A stretch of DNA of 64,000 nucleotides, taken from positions 1-64,000 of the forward strand of contig NZ_BBQT01000001.1 of the NCBI RefSeq assembly GCF_001570625.1, in the 5' to 3' direction. Source of the stretch: Syntrophomonas wolfei subsp. methylbutyratica. Its GTDB lineage: Bacteria; Bacillota; Syntrophomonadia; Syntrophomonadales; Syntrophomonadaceae. Below, piece after piece: positions 45,006 to 53,066 of this stretch. The translations under genes were made by a program, and so were the position numbers. Numbering within the stretch: the stretch's first letter is position 1; each line of letters begins with the position of its first letter. The notes under the pieces were generated by a model, which worked only from the letters and a program-made list of their open reading frames with translations, did not search any database and had not been told where the DNA came from.

Positions 45006-45048
45006 AAAAAAGCCGGGCTTTCGTACACACAAAAGCCGGGCTTTCTCT
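45006..45048. terminator. Paired AAAGCCGGGCTTT repeats, bidirectional terminator
   Basis: AAAGCCGGGCTTT occurs twice, 13 nt apart. Each copy is a near-palindrome and the two can pair with each other; A- and T-runs flank both sides. Lies 23 nt from the AraC-type gene stop. Confidence 0.6.
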
Positions 45049-45070
45049 TATTACTTTTTATGGCAATTTT

Positions 45071-45844
45071 TTATTCTGACTTTTTCCGGTAAGCAGAAGG
45101 GGAAAGTCCGGTTTTATTTTTAAATACTCGGGCGGAATGGCCGTTGTAGTCCATGTTGCAGGCGGCAAAGACTTGGGCGATGGAAAGGTTGGCATCCAGC
45201 AGCTTCTCCTTCACTTTGCTGATTTTATAATTAGTATAATACTCATGAGGCGTTACACCGGTATGCTTCTTGAACAGCTTTGTGAAATGGGCTTTGCTGA
45301 GGCAGGCCGCCCTTGCCGTTTCGTTCAAGTCAAACCTTTCCAGCCAGTGGATTTCTATGTATTCTTTTGCCTTTTCAATTTCATCCTTGCCGCGATAAAC
45401 CCTCCTGTTGATTAAAAATGCCGCGACATAGATCACCCGTTTTTCGCCGTCCAGAATAGGGAAAACCGTAATATCCTGGTATACGGCCTCTATATCGAAG
45501 TCCTCTACTCCGTATCGCTCCGCAATATCTTCCAAAGGCACTTTGATATCCGGGAAAAAGACCGTTTCTCCCTGAAAAGCTCGCTTTAACACGGGGAGCT
45601 GGCCCGAGGCGACAATATAAGGATCTTTGAATATATTGTATTTCCCGACAACCATGTCCGGGCTAATCGTATGATATTCAGCCAGCATAGCCTTATTCAC
45701 CAGCACCGAGGTTCCGTCCGGATCGTAAACCTGAATCGGATAGGGGAAGCACTCGATTACTTTCGCAAGCAGTTCTTCCTTTCCAAAGAGCGATTGGAAG
45801 GACCCTATAATGTTATTTTGCATTTCTTTCATACTACTTCCCAT
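45071..45844 (-). CDS. PAS + AraC-type regulator, frameshifted from its N-terminal HTH
   Basis: 257 residues: PAS domain (FPYPIQVYDPDGTSVLVNKA), then AraC HTHs (FDLNETARAACLSKAHFTKL, TPHEYYTNYKISKVKEKLL, LSIAQVFAACNMDYNGHSAR). Colinear with the 22039 regulator from its PAS onward. The missing excisionase-type HTH is encoded immediately upstream in another frame (45834-46022), overlapping by 11 nt. Removing one A from the A6 run at 45844-45849 would fuse them into one protein of about 320 residues. It may be a split gene, a frameshift mutant, or use slippage. Confidence 0.85.
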   Translation of the reverse strand: MGSSMKEMQNNIIGSFQSLFGKEELLAKVIECFPYPIQVYDPDGTSVLVNKAMLAEYHTISPDMVVGKYNIFKDPYIVASGQLPVLKRAFQGETVFFPDIKVPLEDIAERYGVEDFDIEAVYQDITVFPILDGEKRVIYVAAFLINRRVYRGKDEIEKAKEYIEIHWLERFDLNETARAACLSKAHFTKLFKKHTGVTPHEYYTNYKISKVKEKLLDANLSIAQVFAACNMDYNGHSARVFKNKTGLSPSAYRKKSE

Positions 45845-46022
45845 TTTTTAGCCCCCTTTTATACCTGCCATCTTTAGGCTTTTCTGCATCCTTAGGGAGC
45901 AGCCACATATTGCCGATTTTCTCCGTCCCTTTAATCCGCCCATCTGCACAGTAAAGCGTTACCATCCGGCTTCCGATGCCCCATTTTTCTCCCGCTTCCT
46001 TCACAGTCATATAATCCAGCAT
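45834..46022 (-). CDS. Excisionase-type HTH fragment upstream of the PAS-AraC gene
   Basis: 62 residues beginning MLDYMTVKEAGEKWGIGSRM, then TLYCADGRIKGTEKIGNMWL, LPKDAEKPKDGR. This corresponds almost residue by residue to 1-55 of the 22039 regulator. GGGGG lies about 5 nt before the ATG at 46022. Ends in the A6 run that offsets it from the PAS-AraC frame. A 14-bp palindrome is 39 nt upstream. Confidence 0.75.
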   Translation of the reverse strand: MLDYMTVKEAGEKWGIGSRMVTLYCADGRIKGTEKIGNMWLLPKDAEKPKDGRYKRGLKNGK

Positions 46023-46060
46023 GGTAACCCCCAAATAGTTTTTTTTATTATACTACAGAT

Positions 46061-46094
46061 TTCAGTATATTTCTATATTCAGAAATATACTGAA
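46061..46094. promoter_or_regulatory. 14-bp perfect inverted repeat, probable operator
   Basis: TTCAGTATATTTCT (46061-46074), 6-nt spacer, AGAAATATACTGAA (46081-46094). It is AT-rich with no T-run after it and lies upstream of the HTH/PAS-AraC genes, so it is more likely a protein-binding site than a terminator. Confidence 0.65.
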
Positions 46095-46224
46095 GGCGGA
46101 AATGCACGCAATAAGATCAAAGGAATGGTTTTTTTTAGGTCAATCTAAACCCTCAGCCGCTCCCGCTGCATATAAAAGGAATATAAAGCACCTCAAAAAT
46201 ATTAGGGCAAGGCAAGCAAGCGGG

Positions 46225-46600
46225 CTATTCTAAGTTGCAACCAAAGTAAAGGTCTTTCCCTCTTTCTCGAAACTCTGAAGGATAAAGACTGTCCTGCACA
46301 CAGCGGTATAACTCGGTGAGCTGGTTATCATTAAACAAGCGGTTGGGGGGAATCAGTCCTGTTCTACGGACAAAAATCAGAGTACAATTGTGTTCTTCTT
46401 TCATAAAACTACATATGTTTTGAGCTGGGAACCATACCCCATACCCCTTGGCCATCGCCACCAGCCCTAATATGCCGCCGTTCAACGCGATCCCCACCGG
46501 TACGGCAAAACTGCGGATCACCAGCGACAGGCAAAGCTGGAAAGCACAGATCACGATCCCGCCGATAAAGCCATAGAAAAGCCAGGTTGGATTATACTTT
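46225..46600 (-). pseudogene. ABC-2 permease remnant joined to another gene tail
   Basis: From about 46600 the minus strand reads WLFYGFIGGI, then VICAFQLCLSLVIRSFAVPV, GIALNGGILGLVAMAKGYG, as in lantibiotic-type ABC-2 permeases. After VWFP the text changes to soluble sequence (CTLIFVRRTGLIPPNRLFND), resembling the end of a YcxB-like protein. Permease start and end are both missing. It sits directly after the ABC/two-component module and is probably a deletion scar of a second transporter. Confidence 0.6.
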
Positions 46601-46635
46601 TAGTTTTCGATAGCAGTATTTATTTCGGCACTGAA

Positions 46636-49215
46636 TTACAATGCCTCTTTCTTGAGTGCATCCGCCGTGTTTTCTTTTTTGACCTTGCTGACGGAATACA
46701 TCATGGTGACAAACACCACCAGGAATACGCTGAAAACACTGATACCCACACTCATCCATGGCACCAAAAAGGCAACATCAGCGCCAGTCATGACACTTCT
46801 ATAGATCAAGTAAGTAATGATGAACGCAACCGGGAGTCCATATAACAGAGACTTTAGCCCATAAAAAACACATTCAAAATTTATCATTTTATTAAAGCCT
46901 TTATAGCTCATGCCCACCGATTTCAAAATGGCGAATTCGCGCCGGCGCAGGTTGATATTGGTGGAAACCGTGTTGAATACGTTGGCAATGGCAATAAGCG
47001 AGATCAGCAGGATGAAGCCATAGGAAAAGACATTGATCAAAATAATCACATTACGGTTTTGTTCCTGAATCTGAGCTATATTGTAGAGGCTGTATCCGGA
47101 AAAAATACCTTCATCTTTTAGGATAGCATTCATTTCTTCCGCTGATTTACCGGGGTCGGTCGACAAAAAGGCAAATGTCAGATGTTCATCACGAGTTTCG
47201 CTAAAGCGGCTGTTCATAGAATAGGGAGCAAAAACCAAGAAGCCCGCACCACGGGATTCGGAAATAGCTTCCGGCATCCGGTCGGCTATATATGTGACGG
47301 TAATCTCCGGGCCGGGCTGGCTCCCGCCTGATGGCTCACCCGGAGCGAAGAGCTGCAGGGACAGGGGCAAGCTGCCTTGGAGCACATCGAACGACACATA
47401 CCGTCCGGTTTCATCATCGTATTTATTTATCTTGGTTATGACAATCATGTTGTCGGTGTTTTCACCGGCATACTTCTGCGGGTCAAGCCCGAGCTCCTTT
47501 ACATAAGCCGCATAAGTCCCGTCATCAACCAGACACAACGCCACATTGATGGGAACCATATCACCCGCCGGCAGCGAATCCCCGTAATAATGTTCCAAAT
47601 ATCTCTCCGTTAATCGGTCCTTAGGCAGGCTCGCTTCAAAATAAAGGGCTTTATAAAATCCGCTGTCGTAAACGCCGCTCACGTTCCTCAGTTTCTCATA
47701 TAGCAGCAGCTCTTCATCTGTGGTCTGGGTGGACCTAAAAAGAATATCGTAGCCGGATTCATTGATGGTTGTTTCCGCGCTTTCCTGGAGATAGATACCA
47801 AAGGCGCTGGCCGATATAAACAGTACGACACTGACGAACAGCGAGATCACCGTACTCCGGTATCCTTTCTTGTTCCTTTTGAAGTTTTTCAGGGCCAATG
47901 TCCCCTCCAGACCGAAGAGCTTTGGCACCAGCCTTGATGTTTTCACCTTTTTGGCGTTGATTTTAATATCGGTTGTCTGGCGGATAGCATCGATAGCCGA
48001 TAGCCGGGCCGCCTTGCGGGCTGGAATATAGGCTGAGATCAGAATGGTGATGATGCCCACAACGCCGGCCGTCACCAGCGAGGGCAGGGAAAGTGACAGC
48101 TTCATGTGAACACCGCTGTAAGACAGACTCGCAAATATACCGCTCATCAGCGAAAGCGTAATCCCGATGCCGCCAATCCCGGCCATAATGCCCAACGGGA
48201 TGCCGATCAATCCAATCCACGCGCCTTCCAAGAGAACTGATCTGCGCAACTGCTGGGGGGTTGCCCCCACCGAGGAAAGGATCCCGAATTGGCGGGTGCG
48301 CTCGGCGACTGAAATGGAAAACGAGTTATGAATCAACAAAATGGAGCCAAGCATAATCAGCAGGATGAAAATGCCGCCCAGGCGGTACAGGACCGCGTTG
48401 AAGGTCTCATCTTTCGAGATGCCCATGTACCGCAATAAGTCATTGTTGTAGGTATAACCGGAGCCGCCCCCGACTGATTGGGCAAATTCATATACCTTGG
48501 CCGGGTACCGGAGCTTGGTAAAAACATTTACCCGGTCGGCATCGCCCAGCTCCGCCAGGTTCATCTTGGTGATTACGGTATAGCCAGGCGCGGAATAGTC
48601 CTCAAACCTCGGCTTTTCACATATCCCCACGATGGTATAGGCCTTTGGGCTTTCCGGCACAAAGCTTTCGCGGGGAGCGCCGTTCTGGTCATCGAGGACA
48701 AACGGGTTATTTTGCCCCAGCCTTTTGCCTGCCAGCACCCGATGGCCCAGAGTAAGATTCAGCGTATCGCCGATTTTATATCTTACTCCCGCGTTGTTTA
48801 TTTGGCTGTTGATAACGATTTCGCGGTCATTCTGCGGCAGCCGCCCGTCGAGCAGCCGTATCGGTATCATCTCCATTGCCTTATCATCAAATCCGGCTAC
48901 AAACAGATATGGTTTATTTTCGTTTTGCCCCCCTTCCAACACCGCATAGCCGATATTCTGACTGACCGCAGCCGCTGCTACTTCGTTATCCGCAGACAGT
49001 CTTTGCACCAAAGCGGAGTCAGCTTCCATAAATTGAACATGCCAGTCCCCATCGGTGGCAATTACATTCCGGATCATAAAACTCTGCAGCGAGGCAATGA
49101 GTGTTGTGACGGCAGTTATCATAGCCACCGATAAAATAACCCCGATAATGGTGACAATGGTCCTGGTGCGGTTCTTTTTCAAGCTGCTCAATGTAATTTT
49201 GCTGAAGACATTCAT
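46636..49215 (-). CDS. FtsX-like ABC transporter permease
   Basis: 859 residues. N-terminal helix followed by an extracytoplasmic loop, three helices near 270-420 (LLIMLGSILLIHNSFSISVA, with the FGILSSVGATPQQLRRSVLL cytoplasmic coupling motif), a second helix at about 450, a second large external domain, and three final helices (REFAILKSVGMSYKGFNKMI). Two FtsX domains with a duplicated MacB-type layout. ATG overlaps the ATPase stop by 4 nt. With the ATPase it probably exports or senses antimicrobial peptides or acts mechanically on the envelope. Confidence 0.88.
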   Translation of the reverse strand: MNVFSKITLSSLKKNRTRTIVTIIGVILSVAMITAVTTLIASLQSFMIRNVIATDGDWHVQFMEADSALVQRLSADNEVAAAAVSQNIGYAVLEGGQNENKPYLFVAGFDDKAMEMIPIRLLDGRLPQNDREIVINSQINNAGVRYKIGDTLNLTLGHRVLAGKRLGQNNPFVLDDQNGAPRESFVPESPKAYTIVGICEKPRFEDYSAPGYTVITKMNLAELGDADRVNVFTKLRYPAKVYEFAQSVGGGSGYTYNNDLLRYMGISKDETFNAVLYRLGGIFILLIMLGSILLIHNSFSISVAERTRQFGILSSVGATPQQLRRSVLLEGAWIGLIGIPLGIMAGIGGIGITLSLMSGIFASLSYSGVHMKLSLSLPSLVTAGVVGIITILISAYIPARKAARLSAIDAIRQTTDIKINAKKVKTSRLVPKLFGLEGTLALKNFKRNKKGYRSTVISLFVSVVLFISASAFGIYLQESAETTINESGYDILFRSTQTTDEELLLYEKLRNVSGVYDSGFYKALYFEASLPKDRLTERYLEHYYGDSLPAGDMVPINVALCLVDDGTYAAYVKELGLDPQKYAGENTDNMIVITKINKYDDETGRYVSFDVLQGSLPLSLQLFAPGEPSGGSQPGPEITVTYIADRMPEAISESRGAGFLVFAPYSMNSRFSETRDEHLTFAFLSTDPGKSAEEMNAILKDEGIFSGYSLYNIAQIQEQNRNVIILINVFSYGFILLISLIAIANVFNTVSTNINLRRREFAILKSVGMSYKGFNKMINFECVFYGLKSLLYGLPVAFIITYLIYRSVMTGADVAFLVPWMSVGISVFSVFLVVFVTMMYSVSKVKKENTADALKKEAL

Positions 49216-49895
49216 CTGCGGATCACCTCGTCTTTGGAGATTCTCCCATCCTCGATGCTGATGATACGGTCAGCCTGCAGGGCGATGTTTTCGTCGTGGG
49301 TGATGATAATCAACGTCTGGTGATATTTTTTGTTGCTCAGCTTTAAAAGCTCAACGATGTACTGCCCGTTTTTGCTGTCAAGATTGCCGGTCGGTTCGTC
49401 GGCAAGCACGATGGCGGGCGCGTTGATGAGTGCCCGGCCTATGGATACCCGCTGCTGCTGACCGCCGGAAAGCTGGTTAGGGAGATGTTCGGCACGGTCG
49501 GTCAGGTTGAGCGTTTGCAATAATTCATGCAGCCGCTCCTGGTTGACCTGACGGTTGTCCATCAATACCGGAAGGGTAATGTTTTCCACCACATTAAGCA
49601 CCGGGATGAGGTTGTAGAACTGATAAATCAGCCCCACCTGCCGGCGTCTGAATATAGCCAACTGTTCCGGATCTTGAGCGTAAACATCCTTACCATCCAC
49701 ATAGACATGGCCAGATGTGGGCGTATCCACCCCGCCCAGCATATGCAGGAGCGTGGATTTTCCTGAGCCCGATGGCCCAATAATGACAACAAACTCGCCT
49801 TTCTCCACAGAAAAAGATACCCCGTCAAGTGCTTTAACGAGGTTTTCATCTCGACCATAAGTTTTATATAGGTTATCGACCTTAAGAATTTCCAT
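49212..49895 (-). CDS. ABC transporter ATP-binding protein (LolD/MacB/BceA type)
   Basis: 227 residues. Walker A GPSGSGKSTLLH, Q-loop YQFYNLIPVLNVVENI, signature LSGGQQQRVSIGRAL, Walker B AIVLADEPTGNLDS, H-loop IIITHDEN. Complete and probably active. ATG 49895 was chosen for GGAGG 7 nt upstream. Coupled to the FtsX-type permease and preceded by the histidine kinase and response regulator on the same strand. Confidence 0.93.
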   Translation of the reverse strand: MEILKVDNLYKTYGRDENLVKALDGVSFSVEKGEFVVIIGPSGSGKSTLLHMLGGVDTPTSGHVYVDGKDVYAQDPEQLAIFRRRQVGLIYQFYNLIPVLNVVENITLPVLMDNRQVNQERLHELLQTLNLTDRAEHLPNQLSGGQQQRVSIGRALINAPAIVLADEPTGNLDSKNGQYIVELLKLSNKKYHQTLIIITHDENIALQADRIISIEDGRISKDEVIRR

Positions 49896-50035
49896 CCTCA
49901 TTCCTCCATCATTTGGTTGTATCCTTAGTATAGCCGGGCCAAATGACACCTCGGTGACTTCTATATAACAATAATGTCACCTTATTGAGGTTTTTGCATA
50001 ATTCGTTTTTTTCTTAAAAATAACCGGCATTTTAG

Positions 50036-50102
50036 AATTGTCATCCTGAGGCAACGCCGAAGGATCTTAGAGATTCTTCGCTAACGCTCAGAATGACAGG
50101 TT
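50036..50102. repeat. Interspersed palindromic repeat
   Basis: TTGTCATCCTGAGGCAACGC, CGAAGGATCTTAGAGATTCT, then TCGCTAACGCTCAGAATGAC. The ends (TGTCATCCTGAG / CTCAGAATGACA) are inverted. This is a repeat text known in many Firmicutes genomes. It occupies the 240-nt gap between the kinase and the ABC genes. Confidence 0.7.
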
Positions 50103-50135
50103 GGATTTTTCCATTATGCAAAACTGTCCATTAGG

Positions 50136-51146
50136 TTACACAACCTGTTGGTAGAACCTTATTGTGAAGCAGGCTCCGCCGTCAGTGCGGTTGGCCGCTT
50201 TGATGGTAGCGTTTTGCAGAGACAGAATCATGCGGCCAAGGGCAAGCCCCACCCCAAAGCTTGAGTCTTTGGCGTCTTTACCCTGGTAAAACCGCTCAAA
50301 AATATGGGGCAAGTCATCAGCGTCGATTCCGGAGCCATTATCCTTGATTATGATTTCTGTAAAAAGGGGGTTTGGGGTATAATCAATTTCGATCAATCCG
50401 CCATTTTCGCAATGTTCCATGCAGTTCTTAAGGATGTTCCCGATGGCTTCCGAGGTCCACCGCAAATCGCCGGTAAACTGAGCGACTCCGTCTCCGTTTA
50501 CACGAAGCTCAATATTCCTGAGTTCAAGAGGAATCAAAAAAGGCTCGGCGGCTTTTTGTAGCAGGATGGGGACGGATACCGGCTCCTTTTGAAAGATAGC
50601 TGTGCCCGCATCGATTTTGGATATTTTGAGCAGCGTGGTTATGAGCCAGTCGATCCGCGCTAGGAGGCTTTTCATCTCACCCACAAGCTCCAAGCGATGC
50701 TGGGGTTCCAGATCGGAATGGCCGAGAAATGAGACGATCATATTGATAGACGTCAGCGGCGTTTTGAGTTGATGGGCGATATCCGCAATAGAATCGGATA
50801 AGTACACTTTTTCTTTTTTTAACATGTCCGACTGCTCTTTAAGCCGCACCGTCATTTTGTGGATTTCGCTTTGCAGAATGGACAGCTCGCCTTCATTGAA
50901 CATATTAAGATCAAATCCATCTTTCCCATGCAGGACGATATCGATTTGTTCGCCCAAAAAAGCGATGTCCCGGTATCTTTTTCTGGTAAAAACAAAAAAG
51001 GCCATACAGAATAGGCCGCATAATATAGTCGTGAAGGCTCCGGTTATAAAGCTGATTACAAAACCGGTTATTACGGCTATAACGCAGATTGCCGCAATCA
51101 GCAATGCAAAAATCCTGATCTCCCGGTTTCGTAAAAACGCCATCAT
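50136..51146 (-). CDS. Sensor histidine kinase, intramembrane-sensing type
   Basis: 336 residues. Two adjacent membrane helices (FALLIAAICVIAVITGFVIS / TTILCGLFCMAFFVF) with almost no external loop, as in BceS-type kinases that sense through a partner ABC transporter. A HAMP-like segment leads to DHp DIAHQLKTPLTSINM (phosphorylated His), then N-box EAIGNILKNCMEHC, G1 IKDNGSGID, F-box and G2 SFGVGLALGR. Start overlaps the response-regulator stop by 4 nt. Expected to control the ABC genes downstream. Confidence 0.92.
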   Translation of the reverse strand: MMAFLRNREIRIFALLIAAICVIAVITGFVISFITGAFTTILCGLFCMAFFVFTRKRYRDIAFLGEQIDIVLHGKDGFDLNMFNEGELSILQSEIHKMTVRLKEQSDMLKKEKVYLSDSIADIAHQLKTPLTSINMIVSFLGHSDLEPQHRLELVGEMKSLLARIDWLITTLLKISKIDAGTAIFQKEPVSVPILLQKAAEPFLIPLELRNIELRVNGDGVAQFTGDLRWTSEAIGNILKNCMEHCENGGLIEIDYTPNPLFTEIIIKDNGSGIDADDLPHIFERFYQGKDAKDSSFGVGLALGRMILSLQNATIKAANRTDGGACFTIRFYQQVV

Positions 51147-51817
51147 GATTCTCCCAGCCTGTACCCGAGCCCCCGTATGGTTTTGATGATTTGCGGATTT
51201 TGCGGGTTATCCTCGATTTTTTCGCGCAGTCTTTTGATGTAGACTGTCAATGTGTTATCGTTGACGAACTCTCCGGCTATGTCCCATATCTCGCCAAGCA
51301 GCTTGTCCCTTGACAGCACAATGCCGTGGTTATTGGCGAACACCAGCAGCAGCCTATATTCCAACGCCGACAAAAACAGCTCGGTGCCGTTTTTATAAAC
51401 CGTGCCATGCAATAAATCGATCCTAAGGTTTCCGATCTCAAAAACGGACTCCGCTTTTCCGCTTCTCCTGAGCACGCTTTTAATTCGGGCCAGAAGCTCC
51501 ATCGGGCGAAACGGCTTGACCACGTAATCATCAGCACCCAGGTCAAGCCCTGTGACGGCACTGAGTTCGTCATTGGAAGCGGTCAAAAAGATGACCGGAA
51601 CATCACTGCTTCGCTTGGCGGCGGTACATACAATATAACCGTTGCCATCGGGAAGCGCGATATCAAGTATCAGTAGATCAAAATGTTCCTTCTCTATCTT
51701 GGCTAGCGCCACCTTTTGGGTGTCGGCAAGCACGACCGAATAGCCCTCCGAGGAAAGCAGATGAGATAAATTTTTGGATATATTTAGGTCGTCTTCTACC
51801 AGAAGTATTCTATTCAT
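51143..51817 (-). CDS. OmpR/PhoB-family response regulator
   Basis: 224 residues. Receiver domain with acidic pair VEDD, phosphoacceptor Asp in LLILDIALPDGNGY, conserved Thr/Lys (FLTASND, YVVKPF). C-terminal winged helix: LSALEYRLLLVFANNHGIVL, GEFVNDNTLTVYIKRLREKI, IIKTIRGLGYRLGE. AGGAGG lies 12 nt before the ATG. First gene of regulator-kinase-ATPase-permease. Confidence 0.94.
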   Translation of the reverse strand: MNRILLVEDDLNISKNLSHLLSSEGYSVVLADTQKVALAKIEKEHFDLLILDIALPDGNGYIVCTAAKRSSDVPVIFLTASNDELSAVTGLDLGADDYVVKPFRPMELLARIKSVLRRSGKAESVFEIGNLRIDLLHGTVYKNGTELFLSALEYRLLLVFANNHGIVLSRDKLLGEIWDIAGEFVNDNTLTVYIKRLREKIEDNPQNPQIIKTIRGLGYRLGES

Positions 51818-52024
51818 GATAAGGCTGCGCCTCCTTGCCGTATATAGCGGGTCTGTCCCGTTGGTTGGCCCACGGTTTTACATTCACCAACTGCCGCAAT
51901 ATCCTGGTGTGTTTCTCATCCAGGTTCGAACTACCCGGCCATTTCAAGCACTCCTGTTTGAATAAGATTTGCCTGGCACAACTTATTCGATTGGAAAGCA
52001 AACGTAATAGAGAGCATACCTTAC

Positions 52025-52795
52025 TCAGTCCTCCGGATCTCTCAAATAAGGGATATATTGTATACTCCCTTCAACTCTTGCTTTGCCTGATTCAATGATT
52101 GCATGTTCCAGCCGCTCAACTTCGCTTCTTGTCAGTTCAAGCTTGCTATTGAACTTAGTTTTATAATTATTAAGATAACAAATGAATTTGTTTTTGTTAT
52201 CTTCATCTTGCAAAATAAATATTGATTCGCATACCGACAGCAGCGGAAATTCATTACTTTCGATATGTGCTTCATTTTCTACAATATACTGAACACTGGT
52301 AAATCCACGGCGGGGCTTATCTTCAGTATCGGGAATCAACCAGTCACGTCCGTTCTTTTTTGCATGCCTTAGTTTCCCGCGCCGTATCCATTGCCTTACT
52401 GTAACAGGCTCCACCCCAAGCATAGCCGAATATTGGTCAACTGTTAGGTAATCGCATTCGACCGTAATTAACGTGTGTTCCACAGTTGAGGTCATGCCAC
52501 TGATTTCATCATTTTCAACTTCGATCTCATCAGCCTGACATAAATTCAGTTCCATGCTGTTTCCTAAGAACTGATATTCATAGTACCACCAAAGTTCTGT
52601 TAAGACCGGAAGTTTGGATTTCTTTACTGCTGCAATAAACTTTTCGCAAAGTTTAACCCTATTTTTTACAACTTCACCTGAATAGGCGGGTTCTTCATTT
52701 AATCTTTCGTGTTCAACAAATAACTCTAATGACTTTAAAATATCTTCCCGTGTAAATAGATAATCCTCCCGAAACAGTTCTTCTTTAATGTCCAT
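52025..52795 (-). CDS. Excisionase-type HTH protein of unknown role
   Basis: 256 residues from the ATG at 52795 (GGGGGA upstream); the frame further up only reads through a palindrome. N-terminal helical domain (REDYLFTREDILKSLELFVE, then CEKFIAAVKKSKLPVLTELW). A middle helix-turn-helix of excisionase/MerR type (DYLTVDQYSAMLGVEPVTVR, QWIRRGKLRHAKKNGRDWLI). A C-terminal helical tail. Probably DNA-binding. Its promoter region holds a 45-bp palindrome, an obvious candidate operator. Stands alone. Confidence 0.75.
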   Translation of the reverse strand: MDIKEELFREDYLFTREDILKSLELFVEHERLNEEPAYSGEVVKNRVKLCEKFIAAVKKSKLPVLTELWWYYEYQFLGNSMELNLCQADEIEVENDEISGMTSTVEHTLITVECDYLTVDQYSAMLGVEPVTVRQWIRRGKLRHAKKNGRDWLIPDTEDKPRRGFTSVQYIVENEAHIESNEFPLLSVCESIFILQDEDNKNKFICYLNNYKTKFNSKLELTRSEVERLEHAIIESGKARVEGSIQYIPYLRDPED

Positions 52796-52813
52796 AGATA
52801 ATCCCCCAAAGCT

Positions 52814-52858
52814 ATGTTTGATACTATTGTAACGCACCGTTACAATAGTATCAAACAT
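52814..52858. promoter_or_regulatory. 45-bp near-perfect palindrome
   Basis: Two 21-bp arms, ATGTTTGATACTATTGTAACG (52814-52834 and its exact complement 52838-52858, described here by position beyond the first bases), separated by CAC. Every base pairs. It lies 19 bp upstream of the HTH gene ATG. There is no T-tract, so an operator or a recombination/replication site is more likely than a terminator. Confidence 0.8.
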
Positions 52859-52970
52859 CCAGCCATTTATTTCCTAAAGCACATTGATCGTATAGCCTAG
52901 GTTCATATATTTACTTGACTTATTCTTTCCTTGGAGACATAACTACGGTTAAAAATTCAAGGAGAACGCT

Positions 52971-53066
52971 ATGAACCAGCAGCAAGCAGAAAACGAAATG
53001 AAGTACCGCCTTAATACAACAGGGCCTCTTCACAATGAAGAGGCCCTCTATATATTTTTGCTTTAG
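52971..53066 (+). pseudogene. SHOCT-type short protein, start only
   Basis: AAGGAG, then ATG and MNQQQAENEMKYRL, which is how small SHOCT-domain proteins begin. After 14 codons the text runs into a terminator hairpin and stops at 53066. It is a truncated 5' end joined to the next region. Confidence 0.45.
53021..53047 (+). terminator. Strong terminator hairpin
   Basis: AGGGCCTCTTC (53021-53031), ACAAT loop, GAAGAGGCCCT (53037-53047), then CTATATATTTTT. It lies directly before the truncated BlaR1-like gene and would block read-through into it. Confidence 0.8.

Noticed and set aside
46061-46094. Terminator reading of the 14-bp inverted repeat
   Set aside because: AT-rich stem, no T-run, and its position upstream of a regulator gene fits an operator.
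52796-52858. N-terminal extension of the HTH gene through the palindrome
   Set aside because: A start at 52858 would have to translate the palindrome, and GGGGGA precedes the ATG at 52795.
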